Positions 31,123 to 42,646 of a DNA stretch of 64,000 nucleotides are shown one piece after another; the first letter of the stretch is position 1, and each line of letters starts with the position of its first letter. Below the pieces are notes generated by a model. The model made no database searches, had not been told where the DNA came from, and was given only the letters and a program-made list of their open reading frames with translations. This DNA is from Pinus tabuliformis. Its lineage: Eukaryota > Streptophyta > Pinopsida > Pinales > Pinaceae. Location: the NCBI GenBank assembly GCA_031772625.1, contig CM062808.1:144066605-144130604 (forward strand). The letters are read 5' to 3'. The position numbers and the translations under genes were made by a program.

Positions 31123-32187
31123 TGTTATAGACAATTTTGTGCCTTACAGCAACAAGCATGAATTGTCAATAATCCAAGGGATCCAAAGTTCCCTAAACAT
31201 GATGTTCCTACCCCTAGAGGAACAAGGTCAGCAAACCAACAGCTCTCAGATCAGTTCTCCACCTGAAAACACTCAAAAACAAGCAATCCTGAAATCAAAG
31301 CAGGTGCTCCACTAGGTTTCTGCGCTGAAACTCAGTTGCTCCATGGTGTACCTGCGTTGCAAAGCAAGTGGGACAAAGGCCACCTGCGCTGAGCGAGAAG
31401 GGACAAGTCGCACAGTGAGTCATTGCTTTGGAATCTTCCAAAAATGACACTTGGATCAGGTATTTCGCCTTGTGATGAGTCAGAGGCTCTGTTTCTCCAA
31501 GTGGAAGCAAAGTTCTCCAAGTGGACTCAAGAACTGAAGATCAACTAAAGATTAACTGAAGAGAGAGAGGACAAAAGACAGATACACATCAGTTGCAAGC
31601 TGACTCATCCTTTCTCAATTCATCTATATATTGAGCTCTCTCCTATGAGCTCAGGGGGCTGGAATTTTGTGCAAAGTAATGATATGTTGTTGGTTTCATT
31701 ATTGAGTTATTGGGTGATTGTTTGAGAGAGGTGAAGAAGAGAAATTCTTTCTGCTGGGAGGTGTTGCTGGGTTGGAGCCTGCAATGGTTGTAATACTCTC
31801 AGAACCTTTATTTCTTCATTAATAAAAGCTATTGAGGTTCTTCTATGTGCTCTTGTTTCAATTATATATTGTGATGATTGCATGTTTGGTTTACACTAAT
31901 CCATGAACCAGTTATGATTGCATGCCTCTTGTAGTTTCCTTCTTTGTTATTGTGCAGGATCTCATTGTAGCTGGGCGAGCAGAAGAACAAAGAGCTAGGA
32001 GCAAGCGGCCAAAGAGAAGAGTTTGGATTCGACATTAAGCGCAAGGAAACGGTTAGTGCTTTCTCCATTCTTTTTTGATTTCATAAAGAAGTAAACCTTA
32101 AGTAGTTTGCTTTACAGTTGTTTCTAAGGAACTGTCACCCTTAGAGTGGGATAGGGTCATCCGAGTCGGATACTTTTCCCTACAACA
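31123..32187 (+). repeat. 3' LTR of the gag-protease element
   Basis: 1065 bp, colinear with 22738-23802. About twelve substitutions were seen by eye, for example near 31323, 31410, 31574-31585, 31687, 31745, 31974 and 32047. CTAGC follows at 32188-32192. Confidence 0.93.
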
Positions 32188-33240
32188 CTAGCTCTTCTAG
32201 ATTAAAGGTAAATCTATTCCTTTCACAGTAGAGGATATTTATTTTTTTACGGGTTTGTCGAGGCGTGGTGCCCCTCTTTCACTATCAGGATTTTCTCGTG
32301 GGGACGAATCTATGAAAGACTACATTCATCAGTTCTGCAGGGATGGATCTCAACCCAGTAGAGATGGTAAGATTAATATTCGAGATGTTACTGATTGACC
32401 TTTAAGGACCATTCTATTTACCTTTGCTAGATTGGCTGGCAGCGCGACCTTACATTTAGCGAACAGATATTACATGCAGTATGCCCTGGAATTCCTTGAA
32501 CCGAAGGTGTTACATTGGTGTGAGGCGATAATTCCTGTCGTAAAAAAACAAATGTCCAAAGTAAAGAATGGAAGAACCAAGAACTTTGGTTATAGATCCA
32601 TGTTGACTACTTTTGCTTTGAAAAGAATTCCAATAATGCAACCTCAAAACATTTCACTGGGATTGCCAGCACCGAGGGAACCACGAATGCAGAGATGGGT
32701 GGATCTTATGGCTAGACATGCCGGCCAATCACAGATCTCCTTCTTCAATGCCTTTTTCAAGTGGTTCAACCACCAGGAGATGGTATTTGTGGAGTATCCA
32801 TATTTCGGGATGGATTTCTGAGGCGATCCGGATTTGGCATTACCAGTTGGTGAGCAGTGGAGTGCTATAGGTAAAATGATTCGACCACATCTTTGTTTTT
32901 TAAGTTTTATAATGTTTTTGTGTTTTTGATGTTACCAAGACTAAGCAAACTCATATGTGTGTAGATATTGGACCAATGCGACCAGTGGCATGCCCATGGG
33001 AGGCAGACGATGATCCATCAGGAGAGGTTGTAGGGAGGTCATCCTTCGGGATCTGGACATATCAGAGACCCTGGAAATGTTGTAGGATCAGATTGAGGGC
33101 CTCACTCTCGGCATTCAGGATGTTAGGACCCATGAGTTACCTTTGAGGTTACAGCACCATACTACTTGTGTACCGAGTTGTTGGACTAGGCTCCTGCGCA
33201 TGATAGCACATGCGGTGACATGTTATCACCAGCATCACTA
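32188..33240 (+). pseudogene. Antisense accessory ORF of the Tat-like element, C-terminal part
   Basis: Continues the frame cut at 22737. It includes IPFTVEDIYFFTGLSRRG (about 32217-32270) and a 129-codon open piece at 32432-32821 with LEFLEPKVLHWCEAIIPVVK. Three stops interrupt it early on, at about 32189, 32201 and 32397, and another ends the piece at 32819-32821. The VEDIYFxTGLSRRG pattern resembles plant mobile-domain (PMD-type) proteins seen in accessory ORFs of plant elements. A possible small intron (GTAAAATG at about 32872, TGTGTAG at about 32965) would join a last piece ending near 33240, which carries a frame change and one stop. Function unknown. Confidence 0.6.
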
Positions 33241-33413
33241 GTCTAGGATGTTTTTATATATTCATTTTGAGTTTCTTGGTCAGATGACCGATTTTGTGTT
33301 GGACACAAAACGTTTTGTAATAACTATAAACAGCTATCTATTTTTGATTTTTGGAGTTTTATTTTGGCTAAGTGATGAAATCCTAATGCAAATGCTGATG
33401 TGAAATTCTTTCT

Positions 33414-33848
33414 TTACAAATGTTGCAAATGTCTATTTAACACATAGTTTGCTAATGAATCAGTCAATGTGTTTAAGTTTCTGGAAATGTGCTGATATTG
33501 AATGGAATCAAAATGTCTTTCCAAAATCCTAACTCTTAGGAACATTCGATAAATAGTTGGGTTCTGAACGGAATAAACGCTAGTAAGCTGTAGAATGACG
33601 AGCTATGAATCTAGCCTGACAATGAGTCGGCATATGCCATGTGAAATGGCATCAGAGAGAAGTTCAATCAACACACTATACTCAATGATGTTGTTCGTTG
33701 ATTGACCAATACATATCCCCCTAAAACTCACTAACTCGCCGCTTAGAGTGAAAATGGCCCAGGCCGCAGAAGGTAGATTATGCGTACTATAACTAGCTTT
33801 GTCAGCATACCCAACAAATGGTTTTGAAAAGTCTAACATTTGCAACAA
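33414..33848 (-). pseudogene. Second, archaeal-type RNase H domain (aRNH) of the Tat-like element
   Basis: 145 codons on the minus strand with a single stop at 33603-33605. The N-terminal part has AAWAIFTLSGELVSFRG, then NNIIEYSVLIELLSDAISHG (residues about 40-60) with the Glu typical of the RNase H active site, then VRLDS. The C-terminal part has HISRNLNTLTDSLANYVLNR with the last catalytic Asp. A second RNase H of this type marks the Tat lineage. Here it follows the integrase rather than preceding it. It would remove RNA from RNA/DNA hybrids. Decayed but readable. Confidence 0.75.
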
Positions 33849-34039
33849 ATGTGAAGTGGATTACCTAACCAAAATGACAACTCTAAAAGAAAACACTCAA
33901 AAATGCAATAAAAGCATATGTACAATGAGTTTACTACACTTAATCAAGCATAATAATGTTTAAGATACAACCCGTTTCGGGGTTGCGACAGTAGAATCCC
34001 ATCATAATTACTAGCTCGTAGGCTCCTTTTGTCAATACT

Positions 34040-35090
34040 CATTTAACAATGTAAGGGCCCATCCATAATGGTTCAAATTTACCTACTCCTAATTTGTCAG
34101 AATCGTGATCGTAAAGCAAGACCAGGTCACCTTCTGAGAAGCCACGAAGCTTAAAATTTCGGTTATATTGTGCCTTGATGTGTTTCTTATGTGCTTCGTT
34201 TCTTATGGGTTTCATCCAAATGGATTAATTCCAAGAAACGAGCCTCTTCTTCAGAAGTTTCGGGAAGAAGATCGATTGCAAGCTTGAGGGATGAGATTTC
34301 GCACTGAATGGGTGAGACTGCTTCCAGACCATACACCAACTGAAAGGGTGTAAATTCGATCGCATTTCTCACTGAAGTCCTATATATCCACAACGCTGAG
34401 TACAAGATTAAATGCCAATTTCGTTTATGGACTTCAATCATTCTCTACAGCATGCGCTTAAGGACTTTGTTGATTGCCTCAACTTGTCCGTTAGCCTGTG
34501 GATAATATGGAGTAGAACTATCATGGGATAATCCTAATTTGGCAGTTAATTTGATCATCATGTGATTGCAAAAATGTGACCCATGATCTGTGACTATAGC
34601 TTGTGGTACACCAAATCTAGAAACTACATGATTGAAAAAGAAAAGAGCAGTCGTTTCGCCGCTGTTGTTCAATATAGGCATCGCCTCAGCCCATTTTGTA
34701 AAATAGTCGACAACGACTATAATATACCCATGCCCCCTGGCCGAGGTGGGGTTACATGTCATCAAATCAATGCCCCATTTAGTGAATGGACCAACATCAA
34801 TCATTGGATGCGTGGTGCAGGTGGTAATCTAGTTTTGCGATCAAAAATCTGACAAGCATGGCAACTTCTGACTGCCATTATGCAATCTTTGAGTATGGTG
34901 GGCCAGAAGTAACCAGCTCGTAAGATCTTTTGTGCAGCAATCAACCAGATAGATGCCCCCCACAAGCACCTAAATGACAATCATTCAAAAGTTTTTCGGC
35001 CTCCTCATGCGTGAGGCACCTTCGTAAAATCGTATCGACACCACGACGGTAAAGTGTATCACCAACGATTAGATAGTCTTTGGTTTGGTA
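34040..35090 (-). pseudogene. Integrase of the Tat-like element
   Basis: Zinc-binding part at 35060-34805 with CHLGACGGH and later SCHACQ. Catalytic core at 34804-34445 with the first Asp in KWGIDLM, the second in IVTDHGSHF and the Glu in NGQVEAINKVLK, so all DDE residues are visible. The C-terminal part has GDLVLLYDHDSDKLGVGKF and a GPY motif (WMGPYIVK, about 34042-34065). The frame is broken by stops in the zinc region and between 34445 and 34441. It would insert the cDNA. Confidence 0.85.
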
Positions 35091-36640
35091 TCAAGTACGT
35101 TGTTGTTCAGAGCGAGAGGTGTTAGGCCTAAAAGTTTGTGTCTTGAGATAGACCAGTATATCCTCGTACCACGGATCATTTGACAATATTAGAAATAGAG
35201 TCTCATCCACGATTGATGCTTGGGATGTTAAATCATTGGATGACGAGGGAATGTCACAAAGTAACTCTGCAAAGATGAGAGACTTCTTTGATTTGGATTT
35301 GGTTAATTCCATATCACACTCCTGCAAAATGGCTATCCATTTGGAATATTTGCCCTGCAACAATTGATGTGACAAAATGTATGTCATAGGGGTGCAATAT
35401 GATACAATGGTGGTTTTGCGAAATAATACATAGTGTCGAAATCTCTGTACTGCTTGAATAGCTGCTAAAGCCAACTTTTCAACATATGAGTACTTGCTTT
35501 CTGTATCATTAACATTACGACTTAAATAATATATAGGATGTTCAATTCCGTTATCTTCTTGCACTAAAACCATAGCGATGGTTGTATCTGCAGTGGCAAG
35601 ATACAGGTTGAAGTCTTTTTGATAGTCAGGAGCATACACTAATGATGCTTTTATCAGGGAATATTTTAAAGCATCAAAGGAAGCTTGCACAACCTGATCC
35701 CAGTGGAAGGGTATCCCTTTTTTCAAAAGACGTGTATAACCTTTAGCAAGCTTAGCATAATGTGGAATGAAACTCCTCAGAAAGTTAGCTTTCCCTTGGA
35801 GTCTATGAATCTGAAGCAAATTTGAAAGTGGAGGCATGTCAAGGATTGCCTAAGCCTTAAATGGGTCAAGTCGAATTCTGTCCTTAGAAACTACAAAACC
35901 AAGCAATCGACCAGAACCAACACAAAACACACATTTGTGCGGATTGAGTTGTCTCTTGTGGTGGCGACAACGTAAAAATATGGCTCTCAAATGCTACAGA
36001 TGATCAGTCTGTTTTCGCGAAAGAGCAGGCAGATCGTCGAGATATGGTTGAACGATGTGTTTGATGTCATGGAAGGCGTAATCCATTACCCTCTAAAAAG
36101 TTGCCCCTACATTCTTGAAACCGAAAGGCAATTTACGATATGTGAATGTGCCCCACAGACATATGTATGCAGTTTTTGACTGGTCCTGTGGACGGATATT
36201 GATTTGATTGTATCCGGAAAATCCATCGATGAATGAAAATATTTCACATCCAGCACATTCATTAATTATCTGGTCTATAAAGGGTGTAGGATAGTTGTCC
36301 TTCGGACATGCTTGATTTACCTCTCTATAATCGATGCACACTCTAATCGTTCCTTGCTTTTTCATTAGGGGAACAATATTCGATACCCAATCAGTGAGAG
36401 GAACAGGGTAAATGAAGCCAGCACACAAAAAATTTTCAACCTCTGCTTTACTAGTAGTGGCTTTCTTTGGATCAACAGGTTGAAGCCATTGTCATACTGG
36501 TTTGACATCTGGATACATCTTGATTTCATGTTCAACAATTGTTGAGTCAATGCCTGGCATTTCTTCATATGACCATGGAAAGACATCTCTAAATTCGCGA
36601 AAAAGAGCATAGTAATTTTCTTGTTCTGATGGAGAACAAG
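35091..36640 (-). pseudogene. Reverse transcriptase and RNase H of the Tat-like element
   Basis: The RT starts with FREFRDVFPWSYEEMPG and continues with IRVCIDYREVNQACPKDNYP, then FSFIDGFSGYNQI, then TFTYRKLPFGFKN, and the catalytic PYLDDL (YLDD, minus strand near 36030-36047). RNase H follows at about 35670-35400 with FNLYLATADTTIAMVL and YYLSRNVNDTESKYS. Frames change at about 36490, 36428 and 35837, with stops near each, so no full-length product is possible. The order gag-PR-RT-RH-INT is standard for Ty3/gypsy. Confidence 0.88.
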
Positions 36641-37640
36641 ATTTTCCAACGTGAATATTCTCTACAACATTAGGTTTGGTCGAAATATTAATGGCGATAG
36701 TTTCTTCAATGTTGGACAGATTTCGCTCGGAATCTACTGTATTTACAGAATTGGAAAAAAAAAAAAACACAAAAATTGAGGGGTGATTGAGGTTGTTTGA
36801 ATAATATTCATTGTCATCTCGAAGGTGGGAATGATGATGGTAATCTTCCCACGGCGTCTCTTCTATCATCATTGATTGGATGATTCCTTCGTCTGTAGAA
36901 TGTATACGAGACCAAGGATCAGAAGAGGTGCCAAATTCTCGAGTGCTGATTCGGGTTTGCTGCCCAAGCCCAGAAAATTGATTTCTACAAAGATTTGATG
37001 GGGCTTGGTGGCAAGGCTTCACGATGGTCCTCACTATCAAAATGGTCAGAACTCTTCTTAAACTCAGATGATGTAGAAGAGATCATATGACAGGTTTCCA
37101 CTGTGGCCACTTCCGCGAAACCAGATGGAGACGGGAGGGCAAAAGTACCCATTAAGGAAGGGTCTTTTAGGAGACCTACTTCAACATTTTGAAGTGATTT
37201 TGAACTTCCATAGATCAATGGAATGCTTCCAGTAGTTTGTGAACTGTTAGCGAAAAAGGCTAGTTGGTCAATGATTGTGATTCCACCTTTGAAGGGAAAT
37301 GCAATCTTTCTAAAATATGTAGACACAACAACAACCATAGCATAAACCCAGGGCCTTCCTAGTAAAATATTGTAGTCAAGGAGTCCATCAATGACCTTGA
37401 CTTCAATATCTACTGTCTTGCCCCCTTGTTCAACTTGCAAGCTACTTAAAATCCCATAAGGAGTGTACGTTCTTCCATCGAACGCTTTTAATGTTGTTGG
37501 TGATCGTGACAAGGGTGGTGAACCAAGAGATTTCAAACAACTCATCGACATAATACAGGTAGATGCCCCCTCATCAATGATGGTTCAATGAACATTTTTA
37601 TTGAGGGATTTTACCTGTATAAGGAAAGCGAGTTGGGCCG
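36641..37640 (-). pseudogene. Protease and protease-RT linker of the Tat-like element
   Basis: TIIDEGASTC (about 37600-37571) gives the active-site Asp; a stop lies a few residues before it. An open piece of 188 codons (37551-36985) contains YNILLGRPWVYAM and a TFALPSPSGFAEVATVET stretch almost the same as in the nested element. A frame change at about 37000 leads into the linker to RT. Confidence 0.82.
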
Positions 37641-40600
37641 ATAACTGACGTGTATATCCTTTATGATTAAAGGCCACAAGATTGGAATCCATTGGATCAA
37701 TCCCACCTATTGCTGATAAAAAAGCCTACTTTTGGGATGGACAATTTTGCAATACCTCAAGTGTCGACATAGCTGATGGCGATTGAGCCAGATCGTCCAC
37801 TATATTATAATTTTGAGCAGCTCGAGCACGAGGATTAAATGTCGATTTATGTACGACTCCATTTGGCAACTTTATAGTTAATTCAGTAATAATGGGTGGA
37901 ACAACTTCTGGCGAAGTCATTGTCGAACCACTAGGTTGATCAGTAGCCTGGTTGTTTGATGACGATGGATTCCCATAATCTTTTTTCCTTGTTGATATAA
38001 AAACATCATTTTTCTTGTTTGCGATGGATAGCATAAGCATTTGGAATGTGGAAGCATTATCGATAGCAACCAGATTATTTTCTAGGTTTGGAAACGGTTC
38101 AGTCAACACCGCTTAGGTATTCGAAGCCTTCAAAAGTTTTGAAACCTTAGATCGATGTGGACAATCTCTCATAAAATGCTCCTTGTTACAAATCAAACAT
38201 GGATAACGAGGAGGTTTCTTTGCCGCAGTAGGGTTCTTAGATGATTTTTCAGGAGTGGAATTCTCCTGTTTCTTCTTATTATTTTTCCCTTTCTTCTTGC
38301 CCCCTGGTTGCTTTGGATTTTTTCCTTTTTCAGATGACACGACATTAATCTCCGAGGTAAGAGGTTTGTCATTTGCATTCTGACTAGAAATAGCAAGAGC
38401 TTGACCAGATGGACCTCTTGCGGTTTGCGTGCTTGAGGCACTGATCACACTGTCACCGGCATGAGAGTCCCTACTCGATTTAGGAGGAGGTGGAATGGAA
38501 AAATTTGGTCTATGAGCATTAGTAATTTTGTCGTAGAGTGTGCTAGACTGTGTATAGATAAAATCTAAATATTGGGCACAAGCAATGACTTTCTCTTCAG
38601 TGACAACTCCTCCTTTCGCCGCGTCCTTAGTGATAGATGGCAATAATGACTTAATAAACCACTCAGCTAACAGCTGATTAGGAACATACGTCTTTACCAT
38701 TCGACGATGACGCCACCACTCATGAATATGATCAGATATGTGAGTATACGTGGTCTGTTTAAAATTGGTAAGGAGTTCTGTTCCAGTTTCGTACTTGATG
38801 GGTAACTGAAAGTGGGTTAGAAAAGTTGTGGCAAGGATGGCGAAGTTACCAAACGAAGCTCTAGGCAATTCAATATGCCATTTCACTGCTGGACCAGTGA
38901 GCGTTCAATGAAAAAGGAAAAGTCTAATCGAATCATCATTCAGAGTGTTAGATGAGCACCACAAATGAAAAGTCATTACGTGATTCGATGGATATTCACC
39001 TAGATTTCCATTGAACTTAGGAATATCAGAGGGGATTTTATGAGGAATCGCTGGCCACCAAGGGGCGTATGCAATTGGATAATTCGTTAGCTAGTTCAAA
39101 TCTGGTAATTCTAGAGTTTCTACAAAAGGCAACTGTTGATTCAGGTTGGGTGGAGCATACCCAAGATAAGATGGAATTGCCTGAGCAGTATGTCTTTGCA
39201 TACCAGCATAATGCATCCGTTGCTGGTAGCTTTGATAAGGTTGTGGGACATAACCAGTATAGTGTGGTTGTTGATAATTTTGAAAATGTGGCTGTCCATA
39301 ACCTAAAAAGCCTTGTTGCCCAGGTCCTCGTTAGGCTTGATATTGATCAAATCCAGTCTAAGCTTGTAAACCAAGCCCAAACTGAGGTTGGGTTTGCTGG
39401 AATTGCAGTTGTTGGTATTGTGCTAGCCATGGTTGTTGGACCTTTTGTTGTTGCCCAATAGTGAAAGATTGACCAAGTTGGACATTGAAAATACCCATTG
39501 GTGCCTGAGTCATTCCATATAAAGAAGCACTAACCTGAGGTTGTTGTTGAGCCGTAGAGACAAGTGGCTGTTGTATCACACACTGAGAGACTTGAGTCTT
39601 CTGCCTCGAAACTTGAGGTTGTGATGAAGAAGGAGTAGGTTGAGGTTGAGACACAATACGTTGTGTTTGTGTTTGCAACACGGTCGTAATAGCAGGTGTA
39701 GTGGGAATATTCGACACAGGTCGGATCGGTTGCGTTGGATATACAACCCTTGGTCGTTCTGGTAGTATTGGTATCCAACCACTAGATGTAATTCTAGTTT
39801 GACCTGAATATTTTTGGAAACTCTCATATGGTTGTTCCCAAAGAGGAAACAGTGAAAAGGCATACTGCTCTCCATATGGCGATAGTCCAGTGTTTAAAGG
39901 ATATATCGGTCTTTGAAATGGTTTGCCCAAATTGATACTGGCATGCACGATCAAATTGCTGAGCTTCAACATAAGAAGGACTAGATGGGAATCTGGATGA
40001 ATAAATAAGAGCAGACCATGGCACTGAAGTAGCCCCTAAGTGGACTCCAACTAGTGATTGATAACCAGTTGGAACAGATGGTGTACCAGAAAACATTGTA
40101 GGAATAGCAGCAGGAGGTTCTGCCGCAGCTGCATCAGATGAAACGTTCCTAGATGATAGTGGTTGCTCAGACATTTTTATTCTATCCGAAAGATCTCCTA
40201 GCGATTTGACAGGAACTTGCGACGAAGGAGGATTAAAAGAACCAAACTCAGGAGTAGAGGGATACAAATGAATCCCAGTTCCAAAATGAAACAGGGAACT
40301 AGATGGGGGATCCTCTATTATCTCCTCTATAACAATCAGACCAGGTGGAAGAGGTAGACCTTCAGGTCCGTAAAAGATTTATGGAGCCGTAGAAGGTATA
40401 GCTTCTGCAATGACAAATACTGGAGGGGTGACAACTTTTGAATACTGAAACTCAACTTCCAGATGTTCATGTAAATTAACTTCAGTCTCAAAGGGAGGTT
40501 CTTGAACAACTATTGGTTCAAATGTAGCTTCGGTTTGAACTGAGAGGGGTTCTAGATCAACTCCAGATGGAGTTGTTTCAGATATATAAGTGTCTACCAT

Positions 40601-40700
40601 TATAGTAGGATCAGTTCTAATGTCCTCTTGTAACTGTGGAACCTCTTCTATTAAGGCAGATGTACCAAAAATAATCGGAGTAACTGTAGTCTCTAACAAT
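37641..40700 (-). pseudogene. Gag of the Tat-like element
   Basis: Same architecture as the gag at 25781-27840: a Pro/Gln-rich region (40700-39100), a capsid part with KWHIELPRASFGNFAILATT and LTNFKQTTYTHISDHIHEW (38886-38700), a Lys-rich stretch (38310-38250), and a knuckle CLICNKEHFMRDC at about 38200-38160. Here the last Cys of the knuckle is kept, unlike in the nested element. Several stops and at least two frame changes break it, for example after 40379 and between 39358 and 38886. Confidence 0.85.
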
Positions 40701-40780
40701 GTTGAAACAAAAGTTTCAAGTAAACCAGATGAATTGGACTCAATTAAACGAGATCACTTTGTCCGGATTGGCTTCGCTTC

Positions 40781-42625
40781 TGGAGTCAAAGACGGTTGAC
40801 TCGCTAGTCTCCGTGAACGACGGGGTTTTGATTGACTTTCTTCCACAATTGCGGATTATTTGATCAACTCAAAATTAAGGGGAAAATGATGTTATTCTCA
40901 ATTCAATTAATTTTAATGACTCTGGGACACAAATTTTCTTTTTCAGTTTTTAAGAGTCAAGAAAAAGCTAAATATGACTCTAGTCTCCTTCGATTTTTAA
41001 TGAGCTTGAAAGGACAAGTGCTCAGATGGACCTTTTCTTTTAAAGAGTCGAAAAGGAACGAAAGTGACTACTTTGGAAAATCTAGATAAAGGGATTACCA
41101 AACCAATCGCAAAATTGCAATATACACCTTGTTGATAAATTAAAAAGAAATTACCAAGGACTTATGTACAACAGTCAATATTCCCGAATGTTGTTTTTAG
41201 TGCATTGCGATCAATAAGGCAACAGGCTCAGCTTCCTATGGATAAAGGATATAAGCCTATTGTTGTCTCCCAATATATACGCGACGGTACGGGGAGCATA
41301 AATCCGTGCTAGCACTTGTCGTATCAAGGAGGAGGAATCACCCAACCTTTAATGAAAATGATAGGCACTAGTTTTAATGACGTCGGAACATGTCTCTAGC
41401 ATAGACCTATAGATATTTTGCGTTAAGTTCCAAAGTGTTGTTAGATTCATTGAAATTCATTTTAAAGTTGATCTTTTTTAGAGTTTGCCTTTCAAAGGTT
41501 CATCGTGTGATGATGATCTGAAATTCCTAAGATGCAATCTACAATGATAAACAATCTTTTTTTTATTTTGAGGAATGAAAATCCTAGCTACTAGGGAAAG
41601 AAAATTACAGTGCTTTTAAGCAAAGAGCAAAGAGCACACACTAGTGCATTTCCCTAAATCATATTTTCGCACACAAGTCTAAAAATGCTAAATGAAAATG
41701 CATGTATTTTTTTTCCTTCTCCTTTGTGAAAAATTCCAAAAAGGAAAACTAAATGCAGCAAAGATTTGAAATATTTCACTCAAAATGACATTTTCAACAA
41801 TTTCTTCTTCAAAAGAGAAAGGAAGACTCAAAACGACACTTTTCAATTTTGAATTAAAATGCTTTTGACACTTCGAATATAAAACAATCAAACCAAAAGC
41901 ATGAAGAAAATTTCAATCGATTATAAATGGAAGGAAGAATTCACGACACTTCTCCTTTTGATAAAAAATGACAATTATGAGACTTTTTGTACCAAAGAGA
42001 AAAATCAATTTAAACAACTTTTCGACAAAGGATTGTAAATGATGAACAAATACATAAAAAAATTTACTAATCCTAATGTAATTGAAGTTGATCGCAGTGA
42101 TGCAAGTAGGTTTCAGTAAAGAGGCACTGCTCATTTGCAACAAAATAACCAAACAAAACTGAAAACAAGGTAAAAAAACCCTTAATTTCTAGATGGAAAA
42201 AGAGTTCAGTCAATCATCGCACCTAGGCTTCATAGAAATAGAGATGCATTGCACTTACTACACCTGAGAGCTATTATGCATACTGAGTTATAGTGGAAGA
42301 CAGTGCGATGGTCGAGGGAGTACAACTGAAAAGGGTTTTGGCTCAAATGTGCAGTTGTTTTCAATGAGTTAAGCTGTATTTTGATGAACAATAAAGAGAA
42401 ACGTATGATGGAATGTCTTGAGAGGTTACTGAGCTACCAAAAGGGCATCTAGATATGCTTGTAAGTCAAATGTTTAATTCATAAACTAAACCAAATATTG
42501 ACTGAAGCAACATTCATCTACTATACAATTGCAGAGCAAGAGCAGTTCGAAGGATACCTGGCTGACTTTAGACTCTGTCTATAGTTTATAAAACAAACAA
42601 TAACAACAAACAAACATTTGTTCAG
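40781..42625 (-). other. Leader of the Tat-like element
   Basis: Long untranslated leader between the primer site and gag. Short stretches are recognisable as the reverse complement of the nested element's leader, including the basic peptide frame ending TGA just before gag and the block at 41000-41410. No gene is seen. Confidence 0.7.
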
Positions 42626-42643
42626 TCCCCAATGGAGTCGCCA
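42626..42643 (-). other. Primer binding site of the Tat-like element
   Basis: The minus strand reads TGGCGACTCCATTGGGGA, three bases from the LTR. One base differs from the nested element's site. Confidence 0.85.
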
Positions 42644-42646
42644 ATT

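Larger units (their letters stand above)
22738..32187 (+). mobile_element. Non-autonomous Tat-like element with gag and protease only
   Basis: The two LTRs are each 1065 bp (22738-23802 and 31123-32187) and differ at about a dozen positions by eye. The target duplication CTAGC is perfect (22733-22737 and 32188-32192). Total length is 9450 bp. A primer site follows the 5' LTR and a polypurine tract precedes the 3' LTR. It encodes gag and a retropepsin, but no RT, RNase H, integrase, second RNase H or antisense ORF. Its gag, protease, leader and 3' region match the surrounding Tat-like element, although the LTR bodies differ. It is the youngest large insertion here by LTR similarity and sits in the antisense ORF of its own relative. 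Confidence 0.93.
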
